64,000 nucleotides of DNA from Saccharum officinarum (Eukaryota; Streptophyta; Magnoliopsida; Poales; Poaceae): contig CM036158.1 of assembly GCA_020631735.1 (NCBI GenBank), positions 85,995,421 to 86,059,420 of the forward strand, written 5' to 3'. The translations under genes and the position numbers were made by a program. Shown here piece after piece: positions 44,901-55,137 of the stretch (position 1 is its first letter; every line of letters begins with the position of its first letter). A model generated the notes under the pieces. It worked only from the letters and a program-made list of their open reading frames with translations, had not been told where the DNA came from and searched no databases.

Positions 44901-45488
44901 TGTGTATGCTACACTTCATCCCTCCATTCTTTAAAAGTGGACTTATCGGTATTACTCTTAGTGAATTGTTTTTATGATAATATGCTCAGGCTGCTGGCAG
45001 TTATTTCCAAACACTGATCTTGCCAAATTCTGCAATCACAAAAATGTCTACTACCAATAAGAGAAGTTTACTGTGGGTGTGGTAGCCTGACTCCGTCAAA
45101 CATCATAATAAAGAGAATACCCTGGCTCTATTATGTAGTAATTTGGTGGTAATAAGAGCAAAAATGGCAAAACACTGCCATGTTTATAGGAGGTGTGGTT
45201 GAAGCTATTAATAACAGTGCTAACTTTTTTGAAGACCCTTCTCTAAACCCGAACAGTGTGCATAATACTATTCTGGAGAACAACTACGTATAATGTATGT
45301 AGAAGTCCCATATGACATGCAGCAGCCTTATCATACACATTTCGAGTTTCATTTTGCATTCACCTTTTCTAATTCTGTTATCTACATTTTTACTTTTTTA
45401 GAACCCAGGGTTCGACTTTTCACAGGCTCAGTTCAGTGGAACCTGCCCTGACCCAAGAACCTTCATGGGAGGAATACGCTCCGAGTGA
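38954..45488 (+). CDS. NudC domain (NUDCD2-like, CS/p23 fold) protein
   Basis: NUDCD2-type proteins are small Hsp90-associated co-chaperones with a CS domain, acting in the cytoplasm. Exons are 38954-39002, 39103-39251, 39360-39408, 44219-44361 and 45402-45488. They total 477 bases and give 158 residues, the usual family length. The phases join cleanly. Conserved stretches are RHTFVHN, VFEWDQTLEEVNMYIELP, HVEVGIRGNPPYLN, HDLTHPVKTDSSFWTI, EMHITLQKREKGKTW, LDPYAADQEQKRLMLQRF and NPGFDFSQAQF, ending RTFMGGIRSE. Intron 3 is 4810 bases and contains a Stowaway MITE and a 3.7-kb PIF/Harbinger element, both outside the splice sites. No coding lesion is visible, so the gene is probably still functional if the intron is spliced. 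Confidence 0.93.
39782..39927. mobile_element. Stowaway MITE in intron 3 of the NudC-like gene (146 bp)
   Basis: CTCCCTCCATCCAAATTATAAG at the left end (first 18 bases are the terminal repeat), the complementary end near 39910, TA on both sides. The interior TGTATATCTAAGTGCA-like phrase links it to the MITE at 55940. Confidence 0.88.
41067..43286 (-). pseudogene. Harbinger-type (DDE) transposase pseudogene
   Basis: The protein would cut and move the surrounding element. The N-terminal part (42842-43286) shows acidic residues followed by FFRRRFRMSKPLFLRIVQG and LQKVVGAFRMLAYD. The catalytic part shows GWPGMLGCIDCMHW (first Asp), GLPGSLNDINVL (second Asp) and EAARKDVERAFGVLQSRF (Glu), then ACVILHSMIIENERD, the typical end of the family. 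An L1 insertion at 41781-42836 splits it. Removing the insertion and one target copy leaves the two halves in the same frame. Two further shifts lie between about 41490 and 41560, one in a T run. It is inactive as assembled. Confidence 0.9.
41781..42836 (+). mobile_element. 5'-truncated L1-type LINE inserted in the transposase
   Basis: Encodes the end of a plant L1 reverse transcriptase protein with the zf-RVT region: STKSAYEGFLLGS, FVWLVAHNKCWTADRL, CPLCDQEKETIDHLLVHC and TIWNHRNGCVFDG. One in-frame TGA at 42294-42296 interrupts it. A 3' UTR ending CTTAATATAATGAGGCGCAG and an A run (42831-42838) follow. AATTC flanks it at 41776-41780 and 42837-42841, a short target duplication typical of target-primed insertion. 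Confidence 0.88.
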
Positions 45489-46074
45489 AGCTCTGTACCT
45501 GCCTATGTTGCTGCTATATCCCCGGCATCTTGTTAGATGTAGCAGGTGTGCTTATTCCGTCTGTAAATCTGTTGGTGTCTGTCATGGAAATAATCGTGAT
45601 GTGTGACCATTTTGTGTGCAAGCTCATCAGCTGACTGCACCTTTTTGGCAACCTTTGCGTGCTAAATTCTAATTATAGTTGTGATCATCATTCAGTTCTC
45701 GTTTTTGGACTTTGGATGTATCAATATTTGGGGAGAGGTGATGACAATGTAGTCTAAGGGCTCATTTGCCTGAGCTCCTGGAGCGGCCCCGGCTTGACCT
45801 GCCAAAAGGTAGAGCCGTAGCCTTGTTAGGAGGTGGAGATCTGCTAAACTGACCCTAAGTTGTCTATGAGATTATGCGTTGCCACTGTGTAATATTTTTT
45901 TTTGTATGTGTGCATTTTTTTTGTCTCCTCAGCCAAAAGTCGATATCCGGTATCACGGTATCACACTCACATTGCGGACTTGTTGACATGTTTGGACTAT
46001 TTTTTTTTTCAAAAAACTGCAAGCGGCTTTGGCAATAAATTCATGGTCTGATTTTATTTTAAAAAGCTTTTTTT
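45489..46074 (+). other. 3' UTR and downstream sequence of the NudC-like gene
   Basis: Probably contains the 3' UTR in the first few hundred bases. No repeat or gene is recognised, apart from a segment near 45765-45860 with a MITE-like start (GGGCTCATTTGCCTG). Confidence 0.4.
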
Positions 46075-46476
46075 TAGATGGAAACACAATTCCAACTGGT
46101 TTTGGTAAATCACTGGAAACGAGCGGGATTACAAACTCTGCTGCCTGATCTAGCCACAACCTAGAATTACCCACATTCAAACAAGCACCAAAAGATGCTA
46201 GACAATCAGCTACAACATTACAAGTCCTATGGCACTTGCAATATTACGACATATGAAGCCAAAGGTTTATCAATATTACGACATATGAAACCAAAGGCCA
46301 TATGACTTTTATTTCCCTGAACAGCACTCCCTAGCTATAATCGATCAAAATCTTTAGAAGAAAGTACAGATATCAAGGTCTGGGCATTTGACTCAATAAA
46401 CGCTTTCTGCATTCCAACGATGCTGCCAGTTCCAAGCCTTTTAAACAGGCCACACTTTCAGCATGAAGGGCACTTA

Positions 46477-46865
46477 GGCCACGCCCAACGCTACAGCATG
46501 GCTTATAGCCCTAGAGTACACATCGACAATATTCGTCCATATCAGCTCAAGCAAGAGCTCCACAGGTTGTCAGGTTAGCCTGCAGAAGAAGCGACGACTT
46601 CATTTGACATAAAGGGGGAGCTACTACTCTAGCGCGCGCTGTAAACTTGTGGCCACTAGGAATCCCACGCTTTTACAGAGAGAGAGAATCTCATGGCAGA
46701 AAGAGAGTGGGGACCATAAAGGTAGAGAGAGTGGTGGGGCCCTTTGAATAAAGTAGATGTATTCTCCTACATTGAAAATTTAACAGCCTCAAGCTTTCCT
46801 CACCTACGTGGACAATAACTTTTTGATAAGGCATATGATGTTGTATGCCCCCGTTGGTCGTGCCC
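46477..46865. mobile_element. Tourist-like MITE M1 (389 bp)
   Basis: Left end GGCCACGCCCAACG, right end read inward GGGCACGACCAACG, flanked by TTA at 46474-46476 and 46866-46868. It shares its right TTA with the next MITE. Confidence 0.75.
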
Positions 46866-47183
46866 TTAGAGCACGCCCAACATGGCTCAAAAAAGCTGGT
46901 GGTTTCAGCAAAAAGCTGATGACCACGTAGATCTGTAGACTAGCTTACGTCACTCTTCAATGCAGGCAACATATTAGTTCTTTATTTTAGGGGTCCATTG
47001 CTCTCTCATATAGGTCGCTGACACTCTGCGAAGCACCTATCTGAAGGGTCGATATGACGGACTAGAGGGGGGTGAATAGTCCTTTCTAAAACTTAATCGC
47101 GTAGGCTAATCGAAACAAGTGCGGAATTAAAACTATCGGTCTAGCCAAAACTACACCCCTCTATCTAAGTTATGTAGCACCTT

Positions 47184-47216
47184 TTGGGCGTGCTCTAAGG
47201 GCACGACCAACGGGGG
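47184..47216. repeat. 33-bp perfect inverted copy of 46848-46880
   Basis: These 33 bases are the exact reverse complement of the M1/M2 junction outside the LTR, including the end of M1, the shared TTA and the start of M2. The LTR of element B has a different short sequence here (near 34477-34492). Confidence 0.92.
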
Positions 47217-47680
47217 AGCTCATAATTAAGCAACTAAGGTGTCAATCTTAGCAAGAGCTCACCTAATCAATTCTAGAGTAAGGTGACACAAACCTATGCA
47301 CTAGTACTTTGCCAACCGAGGGAGCTCCTACACAACTAGTAAGCAAAAGCACAAAGCTCATAGGCTTACTAGCAATGCTCAATAAAAAAGGCTACACAAG
47401 CCAAATTAGAGAGCGCAAACTACTTAGTTACATAAACTAAGCAATGTGACTAACAAGGTTACATAAACCAAATTAGCAACGCAAAGGGGATACTTCTAGC
47501 TACACAAGTAAGAAGGTAACTAGCTAGCTACACAAGCAAACTAGTTACAAGAGCAACTACACAAGCACTATGTATATAATGTAAATACAAGCTTACGTAG
47601 AGAGGATGCAAACCACCGTGAAGAAATACACAAAGTTGGCACGATGATTTTTCACCGAGGTTCACTTGGTTGCTACCAAG

Positions 47681-48227
47681 TCAAGATGGCAATGGGTATG
47701 TACCCGACGAGTAGTGCCCACTTGTACCCGCACCTGCAAAATTTTACCCGTCGGGTTACCCGTACCCGCATGCGGGTAAAAAATAGTTCCATACCCGTAC
47801 CCGCCGGATAATTCTCACCCGACGGGTAATCCGTACCCGGTAGCATACCCGAAAATTACCTAAAAATATCAAATAGTCACATGCAAAAATAAATCATTCT
47901 AAGCTTCCAACAAGTTACAAACATGCTAACAAACATTATTAGCATCATTACAACAAAGACAATCTACTAGAAATATAGTGGATGTCTCAATGGGCCAAAT
48001 TCATGACTTATATGCGCTAAAATAACTGAGATTGGCTAGTTATTTTTCGGGTATGTCTTACCCGCGGGTATGGGTAGTATACACCCGCACCCGTACCCGC
48101 CATACCCGATGGGTATAGGATTTTGCCCAATAACGTATCCACGGGTAGAAAATTCATCCCATACCCGCCTCTTTATCGGGTAATACCCGTCGGGTACTCG
48201 GGTTTCGGGTACCCGTTGCCATCTCTA
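47681..48227. mobile_element. hAT-like MITE inside the solo LTR (547 bp)
   Basis: A perfect 8-bp target duplication CTACCAAG (47673-47680 and 48228-48235) is the hAT signature. The ends read TCAAGATGGCAATGGGTA and, inward from the right, TAGAGATGGCAACGGGTA. Subterminal regions are dense in ACCCG/CGGGT words; the centre is AT-rich and non-coding. Confidence 0.9.
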
Positions 48228-50580
48228 CTACCAAGCTAGTCCCCGTTGTGTCGACCAACACCTCGTGGTTTGGTGGCTAATCGGTATCCATAACCGAGCC
48301 TCCCAAAGGCACCGCAAGAACCTACCGCAAGTGTGGTAGCTCAATGACACGCTCTACTAGAGTTGCTCTCCCCGCGGGGTGAGCACAACTCCCCTCACAA
48401 AGCTTCTTCGGAGTCTCGCACAATCTTCTTGCGAGCTTCGACGGAGCCACAAGCCACCAAGCCGTCTAGGAGGTGGCAACCTCCAAGAGTAACAAACACC
48501 ACCAGCTTGCAACACGAACACCTAGTGCCTCTCGATGCAATCTCACGATGCAATCACACTAGAATCACTCACTCGCTTATTGATTCACAATCTAGCAAGC
48601 ACAAGTGAGTTGGAGGCTTCTCAAACCAAGCACATACAAGGGCAACACATCCCCAAGGTGCTCACCAACTGTCAAGGCCAGCCACCACTTCTATTTATAA
48701 CCCCACGGTAAAATAGAGCAGTTACCCCTTCACTGGGTGATTTTCACAACGACCGGACGCGCTGCACTGCGTCCGGTCGCTCCTGGCCATCCACGTGTTG
48801 CCCTGGATTCAACCGCGACCGCTCGATCCTCCAACGGTCACCACGCGCCAACAGTCACCGAGCGACCGGACGCGTCGCTCAACCGACCGGACGCACATGT
48901 CACGCATAGCCGTGTGCCAGCAGGCCGGTGACCGGATGCGCCACAAGACGAACCGGATGCCATAGTGCCAGCATTCGATCGTTTCTAGTAAGCACCCACT
49001 CGCGACCTGACGCGCCACCGCGTCCGATTGATCTCGCGTGCTTCGCAGCTTCTCTAGGGCTTGACCGGACACGCCGGTGCGAAGCCCTAGCGTCCTGCGC
49101 CAGACTGCTGCTGCCACTGACCGGACACGTCCGGTCATGCCGAGACCGCGTCCGGTCACCCCAGTGACCTCCGTTCACCTCCGTTTCTATCCACGATGAC
49201 TTAGAGAAAATCTCCGCCTCCGGTGTAGTGAAAAATAGGCGTTTTACTTTCACAAAAGCGTCGAATCCCGCCAACTCAAACCCCTCTCTACCCCTCAAAC
49301 TTTACATCTTTTGCGAATGTGCTAACACTACCAAGTGATCACCAACTTGTGCACGTGTATTAGCATTTTCACAATCATTTTCTTCAAAGGAGTTAGCCAC
49401 TCAACTTGCCACGTCACTCGATTCTAGCAACGATGCAAAGTTAGATCACTCGAGTGGCACTAAATGACCGATATGCAAACAAGTTTGCCCCTCTTAATAG
49501 TACGACCATCTATCCTAAACCCGGTCATGCACTTCTCTACACAATCTTTGACCGGTGAAATGAAATGCCCTAAGTTATACCTTTGTCTTGCGCATTCCAT
49601 TCCATCTCCTTCGATGTTGATGCAACACATGCACCAGACAATCACAAATGATATGATCCACTTCATATCATCACGTGACCGTATTGGTTCATCGATCTTG
49701 ACCTCACTTGCTCTTCACCGTTGCGTTGGTCCATCGGCGCCAAGTCTTGCTCAAGCTTCACCGTCACACACGGTCCCTCGCTTCAAAGCCTCCGACTTGC
49801 CCTTCACACTTGCAACCAGTCCATCAAGCCAAGTCATATCTTGATCTTCTTCACCTTGATCACATGACTCAATGTCATGTCTCACGTGCAGTAAGCTCCT
49901 CCATCATCACATGTGCAAGCTTTGCAACATCTCCAAGCCATTTTCACCTTCATGACATATGTTGCTCACACACATGTACCTGTGGACTAATCACCTGTGT
50001 ATCTCACATAAAACACAATTAGTTCACCTAAATTGTCACTCAATTAGCAAAACCAAACAAGGACCTTTCACTATCTCTCTTCTTCTCTCCTCCATCTAGC
50101 ATCCGAATCTACGTGGATTGACGGGGCTAACATACAGGGTGAAGCGTTGGGCGTGCTCTTAAAAGAAATTACAAAGGCCCTACAGCAGCTGCCATAAAAA
50201 GGCTCCTTTGTGATCTCGGATTATGCATCCCCACCCTCCAGATTTTCTATTATGCAAGAACGTACCATCATAATTGATTTTCTAAACCCATTTGGAGGTG
50301 GTCTCCATTTTCCATGTTGTTTCGTTCTAAGAGGGGCTGATTTGATTTTAACTTCTGCATTTGGCAAGAGTGATACAAAACAGAGCTGCATATTTCTTCA
50401 GTGGTGTACTTCCTTTCCCCTTGATTTGTTTGTTTCTAGCATTCCACCAGCACCATAAGAGAGTGGCTACCTTCAGTTTCAGCTTTGTTTCTTCTTGGAG
50501 AGTAAGAATAAAATCCATGACATCAAGAGTATATCTTTGATTGGCCAACTGCATCCCCAGATCCTCCAGCTCAAGACTTC

Positions 50581-50770
50581 TCCAAACCTGTTTGACAGAT
50601 TTACATTTTCGTGTCTTAACACGTCACAGTTGGGCCCTCCATCACTCCAAAGCCCAAAAGTGCCAAGACTAGCCCAGCCCAGCCCATCAGAGAGAGACGT
50701 GAGGGGCAGAGGAAACGTGCGGCAACCGGAAAAAGGAAGCATCCTTCTCTTCCCTTCCCCACCGCCGCCT
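50581..50770 (+). promoter_or_regulatory. Proximal promoter region of the ZRF1-like gene
   Basis: Contains a TATTTAT-like box near 50769 followed by GCTAGGGTTTTATAG, a telo-box-like phrase common at plant housekeeping starts. An ACACGTCAC word, similar to a G-box/ACGT element, is near 50618. The start site is inferred. Confidence 0.45.
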
Positions 50771-50789
50771 CTATTTATCGCCGGCTGCT

Positions 50790-52276
50790 AGGGTTTTATA
50801 GTTGGCGCCGCGACCTGAGCAGAACCGCCTCCATCCCCGACGCCCCCTCATCGCGTGGCCGATCCTTAGCATCGCCGCCCTCCCCGTCCTCTCCTCCCGT
50901 TCCCTGCGGTCTCCCTGACTCTCACGCCGCCGCCTTCCAACGAGCCGACGTGCCGAACGGAGGGAGATCCGTCGTCCCCTGTCCTTCTCTCGGTAAGGAA
51001 GCCCCGATCAGACCTTCGTTTGTTCCAATCCATGTTCGAGGCGAGGCTTCGATTTTTATTGCGGGGAAGGGGCTTAACTAGCCGTCCTATTAGTGATGAT
51101 GCGTAATTTATGACACGCGCTCCACCACGGGGCGCTCCACCACGGGGATTTGTGATACCTGATGAATTTGAATTGATTGAGGGAGCATATGCAGCGGGTG
51201 GTTACCCATCCCACATGTGCCTTGTTGAGCTTGTTTCGTGGTTAATAGGATTATTAGGATGCCATGCGCTCCTAATTCGTTATAGATTGTGTGCAGAGTA
51301 CTATCTCCATGCCATGCTGCATTTGTTTACCTGCTTGTAAGTTAAAATCATTAGCACTGGTTTGACTGCACTTTGTTGAAGAATTATGAGTTACATGACC
51401 TTGCAAATTGAACAAAGGGACTGTGTTGGTTCAAATCTCCTTTTTTGGTTACATATTCCCAGGGCTTAAGCTGGTCTGTCCACAGATTTTTAAACAATTA
51501 AGAGTCCGGTAGCCTTATAAGAATTGAAAGCTAGACAAGGTACTGCATTTGTTCACATGTCCTATGTTACACATTCCAAATTGAAGAAAGTGACTGTTTG
51601 TTCAAATCCCCTTCCTTTGTTACATATTCTCAGTGTTTCTGTTGTTCTATCTGCTCATTGTTGAACAATTAAGGGTTCTGTAGCCTTAAGTTTTGAAAGA
51701 AAGGTGCTGCATTCGTTCATGTTCTATGTTATGTATGTATTACAATGAGGCACAACAGGGTTTGTGCACTCATTGTTGAACATTTACAGGTTCTGTAGCC
51801 TTGCAAACTAGAAAGGGGGCTGCATTTGATAAAGTGTCCTAGGTTTCATATTCTGATGGCAGCAAGTGGGCTTAATGGCCATGATGGTGTACCTTAATTA
51901 TTAATTCTTAATATACAGAATACTAGTAGCATTTATGCTGCTTTAGCTACCAAGTTTGCCTTTGCATGTATTTGGTCCTCGCATGCAACTTGTATTACCA
52001 CTTTATGAACTTAGATAGCAGATGGCATGCTAGAGACTAAACTTCACATATTTTCAACTGGGTGATGGAACTTAGCTTCTTATTGTATGTTTGTTCATTG
52101 TTTGGTCGCACTGATTACTATGTATAATTGTTGTATATATTGTACTTCGAAAGATGCTGTTTATCAATTTGGAACTAATTTGCTAAGTATCTGGCTAATC
52201 GACTTGTTAATTTCTGCAGGCCGTATCATTTTATCTTGACTCAGGAACTTTGTTAACAATTTGAAATCATTGACAT
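50790..52276 (+). other. 5' UTR and leader intron of the ZRF1-like gene
   Basis: A GC-rich leader exon (about 50790-50992) ends with CTCTCG before GTAAGGAAG. The AT-rich, T-rich intron ends at TTTCTGCAG near 52219. The remaining leader runs to the ATG at 52277, with a TGA in frame two codons before it. Small open frames in the intron (for example 51110-51340) have no coding features. Confidence 0.6.
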
Positions 52277-54238
52277 ATGGAGTCCCAGAAGAGCTGTCTT
52301 TTGATCACTTACTCCCAGGAGATTGTAAATGGAGTTCCTTTGTATGTTTCATCAAACTGCCTGCCTGTAAAAGCTTTGAAATATGAACCTGCTGGTCATT
52401 CGTTCCATGCTGCGGCAATGAAGCTTCTTGGTCTTGGGCAGCATGAAGACATTGAAACTGATGATCACAGTGTCTCATCGGATGACAAAAGCCAAGATTT
52501 TAATACTGCTTCTGACACCTTTAGCAGCAAAGGGAAGAAGAAGTCATCTGGCAGTCAACAGCAGGATCACTATGCATTGCTTGGGTTGGGACACTTGAGG
52601 TTCTTGGCCACTGAAGATCAGATTCGGAAAAGTTACCGTGACATGGCTCTCAAACATCATCCAGATAAGCAGGCTTCCTTGATTCTTGCAGAGACAACAG
52701 AGGAGGCAAAACAAGCAAAAAAGGATGAGATAGAGAGCCATTTCAAGGCCATCCAGGAGGCCTATGAAGTCCTCATTGACCCTACAAAGAGGAGGATTTA
52801 TGACTCTACAGATGAGTTTGATGATGATGTCCCAACAGACTGTGCCCCACAAGACTTCTTCAAGGTTTTCGGCCCAGCCTTCATGAGAAATGGACGCTGG
52901 TCTGTTACCCAGCCTATTCCTTCTCTAGGAGATGATACTACTCCTGTAGAGGAGGTTGATAAGTTCTACAATTTCTGGTACAACTTCAAGAGTTGGAGGG
53001 AATTTCCAGATGATGATGAGTATGACTTGGAGCAAGCTGAATCTCGTGAACATAAGAGATGGATGGAGCGGCAGAACGCAAAGCTACAAGAGAAGGCCAA
53101 AAAGGCGGAATATGCGCGAGTACGCACTCTTGTGGACAATGCTTATAAGAAAGACCCAAGGATCCAGAGGAGGAAAGAGGAGGAGAAAGCTGAGAAACAG
53201 AGAAGAAAGGAGGCGAAGTATTTGGCAAAGAAATTGCAAGAAGAGGAAGCAGCAAGAGCTGCTGAAGAGGAAAGGATAATGAAAGAAGAAGAGTCTAAGA
53301 AAGCTGCAGAAGCTGCTCAGCATCAGAAGAAGCTAAAGGAGAAAGAGAAGAAGCTGCTCCGCAAAGAGAAAACTCGTCTGCGCACTCTTGCAGCACCTGT
53401 GGTTGCAGATAGCCACTTTGGTATGTCAGAGGAAGATGTTGAATCAACATGTGCTAAACTTGATATGGAACAGCTGAAGAAGCTCTGTGATGGAATGGAT
53501 GGCAAGGATGCAGCTGAAAAGGCCAGGTTGATGAGCAATGCACTTCGCAATGGAAGTTCCTCAAAGGAAGCGAAGAAAATTGAAGCCAATGGTGCGGAGT
53601 GTTCTGCTCCAAAATCCAACTCTACAGGAGGTAGAGCGACAGAAGGCAGTAGCAGCATATTGAAGAGCTATGAAAAAAAAGAGAGACCATGGAGAAAGGA
53701 AGAGGTTGAGATGCTTAGGAAAGCAATGCAAAAGTATCCCAAGGGAACTTCGAGAAGATGGGAGGTTGTTTCAGAATTTATTGGGACTAACAGATCGGTT
53801 GAGGAAATTCTCAAGGCCACTAAGAGTGTTCTTCTGCAGAAGCCAGACTCATCGAAAGCTTTCGACTCTTTCCTTGAGAAGCGCAAACCGGCCCAATCTA
53901 TTGCTTCACCTCTCTCGACCCGAGATGAAATTAGTTCCTCAACTGAGGGAGCTGGGACTGCATCGTCAAAGGCCACGGCACAACCTGCGAGTAGCCAGGC
54001 AGCCAATGGGAAAGCTGCTGCTGATCCTTTCCCAGATGGAGCACCATCTGTGGCAGATCCAGATGCCTGGACAGAGGCTCAGGTCCTGGCTCTAGTCCAA
54101 GCTTTGAAGGCTTTTCCCAAGGAAGCAAGCCAAAGATGGGAGCGTGTGGCTGCTGCTGTCCCAGGTAAAACTGTAGTCCAGTGCAAGAAAAAGGTTGCAG
54201 CAATGAGAGAGAATTTCCGGAGCAAGAAAACTGAGTAG
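52277..54238 (+). CDS. ZRF1/DNAJC2-like J-domain and SANT-domain protein
   Basis: ZRF1-type proteins combine a ribosome-associated zuotin-like Hsp40 function with a nuclear role in reading ubiquitinated H2A; plant homologues affect development. The 653-residue product has a J domain from about residue 97 (DHYALLGLG) with HPD at 128-130, preceded by YRDMALKH. A zuotin-homology region (QDFFKVFGPAF, YNFWYNFKSWREF) follows, then a long Lys/Glu-rich helix (about 265-375). A first SANT domain starts near 472 (PWRKEEVEMLRKAMQKYP) and a second near 598 (WTEAQVLALVQALKAFP). The coding part is one exon. Start choice is supported by the upstream in-frame stop. No lesion is seen. Confidence 0.95.
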   Translation: MESQKSCLLITYSQEIVNGVPLYVSSNCLPVKALKYEPAGHSFHAAAMKLLGLGQHEDIETDDHSVSSDDKSQDFNTASDTFSSKGKKKSSGSQQQDHYALLGLGHLRFLATEDQIRKSYRDMALKHHPDKQASLILAETTEEAKQAKKDEIESHFKAIQEAYEVLIDPTKRRIYDSTDEFDDDVPTDCAPQDFFKVFGPAFMRNGRWSVTQPIPSLGDDTTPVEEVDKFYNFWYNFKSWREFPDDDEYDLEQAESREHKRWMERQNAKLQEKAKKAEYARVRTLVDNAYKKDPRIQRRKEEEKAEKQRRKEAKYLAKKLQEEEAARAAEEERIMKEEESKKAAEAAQHQKKLKEKEKKLLRKEKTRLRTLAAPVVADSHFGMSEEDVESTCAKLDMEQLKKLCDGMDGKDAAEKARLMSNALRNGSSSKEAKKIEANGAECSAPKSNSTGGRATEGSSSILKSYEKKERPWRKEEVEMLRKAMQKYPKGTSRRWEVVSEFIGTNRSVEEILKATKSVLLQKPDSSKAFDSFLEKRKPAQSIASPLSTRDEISSSTEGAGTASSKATAQPASSQAANGKAAADPFPDGAPSVADPDAWTEAQVLALVQALKAFPKEASQRWERVAAAVPGKTVVQCKKKVAAMRENFRSKKTE

Positions 54239-54774
54239 ACTGAGGCATTGCCTCACTAGAAGTACATTTTGCAGGGAAGAGAATCTCGGATGGCAATATT
54301 TTTATCCCTCAAAAAAAAAAAGGATGGCAATATCTATAGATTGGATCTTGGCTGGTGAGGTATTGCTTGGCGAATCTCTCATGCCTCCAGTGGTGAGGAT
54401 AATTTTTGTTACGGAGCTATGATAACTCATTTATTGTGCCAGGCCACCAGGGTGGTTTTACTTTGGTCAGCTGTAGGAGGATGCCATTGAAGCTCATCTA
54501 CTGTTGATGGACTGATGATTGGCATTTTGTAGCAGTGGTTCGTGTTGGACTTTGTTTCGTCTGGCTCGTGGGGTTGTCTATGCGTTGCTGGAATTGGTGC
54601 CCTGGTTCGGTAAAATGTAGAGAACCATATATGTTTTTATTCATTATTAATAACTATAAGATAGGAATATATGTTACATCGCGAGACCTGTTATTGAAGT
54701 AAGCATTATTTTTCCTGGCCACGCACTTTGTAGTGGCTAACTATATCTGTCCTTGTTGCATTTTCAATACTTAT
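54239..54774 (+). other. 3' UTR and downstream sequence of the ZRF1-like gene
   Basis: The 3' UTR probably extends several hundred bases. A short local duplication of GGATGGCAATAT occurs at 54288 and 54322 around an A run. No gene follows. Confidence 0.45.
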
Positions 54775-54861
54775 TCGTTCTAAATTATAAGTCGTTTTGA
54801 CTTTTTTTTTTGTTACATATGTATAAATAAAGTAAAAAACGACTTATAATTTAGAACGGAA
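54775..54861. mobile_element. Short Stowaway-like MITE or foldback
   Basis: CGTTCTAAATTATAAGTCG at the left and its complement ending TTTAGAACGG at the right, with about 45 bases between. The terminal sequence is of Stowaway type but the outermost bases are lost. Confidence 0.75.
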
Positions 54862-54898
54862 CACAGTTGCTAATTGTCACCTATTCGTTGTAGTCATC

Positions 54899-55137
54899 AG
54901 GGCCCATTTTTCCTTTCCAGTTGCTAATGGTCTGGGCTGTTCCCTATTTGTTATAGTCGTGAGGGCCCAGTTTTCGTTTCCAGTGTGCATATGGATGTTA
55001 AAGAGGGCCCATTTCTTTTTTTTTTGTTTCCAGTGTGCATATGGATGCCAAAGAGGGCCCAGTTTTCGTTTCCAGTCAGTGTCGCATGGGTGCCAAAGAG
55101 GGCCTAGTTTTCGTTCCCAGTGTGCATATGGGTGCCT
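54899..55137. repeat. Minisatellite, about 45-bp unit, four to five copies
   Basis: Units begin GAGGGCCCAGTTTTCGTTTC and contain CAGTGTGCATATGGATGCC-like halves. They start at about 54961, 55003, 55053 and 55099, with degenerate copies before them. On the minus strand a 112-codon frame stays open and repeats the peptide LGPLWHPYAHW. Confidence 0.85.

Larger units (their letters stand above)
47042..50070 (-). mobile_element. Solo LTR of the element B family (3029 bp with inserts)
   Basis: Starts TGAAGGGTCGATATGACGG and ends GGACCTTTCA, matching both LTRs of element B. A perfect 5-bp target duplication CTATC lies at 47037-47041 and 50071-50075. There is no internal retroelement sequence, so it is the product of LTR-LTR recombination. 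It carries a TATAAATA at 48692-48699, a CG-palindrome array at 48750-49165, and a hAT-like MITE. Without the MITE it is about 2.5 kb, giving the full LTR length of the family. Confidence 0.93.
46869..50158. mobile_element. Tourist-like MITE M2 (about 256 bp without its insertion)
   Basis: Both ends read inward as GAGCACGCCCAAC, flanked by TTA at 46866-46868 and 50159-50161. Its interior is interrupted by the 3-kb solo LTR. Its ends are related to those of M1. Confidence 0.85.
46075..50580 (-). pseudogene. L1-type LINE RNase H pseudogene split by nested insertions
   Basis: Two remains of one minus-strand reading. At 50162-50580 are WWNARNK and GGWGCIIRDHKGAF, the linker and start of a plant L1 RNase H domain. 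At 46075-46473 are LHAESVACLKGLELAAS and VADCLASFGACLNVGNS, the rest of that domain. Everything between 46474 and 50161 is younger insertions. When those are ignored, the protein order across the break is correct for the family. There are stops and a small internal duplication (46238-46290), so it is dead. Confidence 0.8.

Noticed and set aside
51110..51340. 76-codon frame in the leader intron of the ZRF1-like gene
   Set aside because: Inside an AT-rich intron, with no family features. The duplicated start CGTGCTCCACCACGGGG-like phrase is a short repeat.
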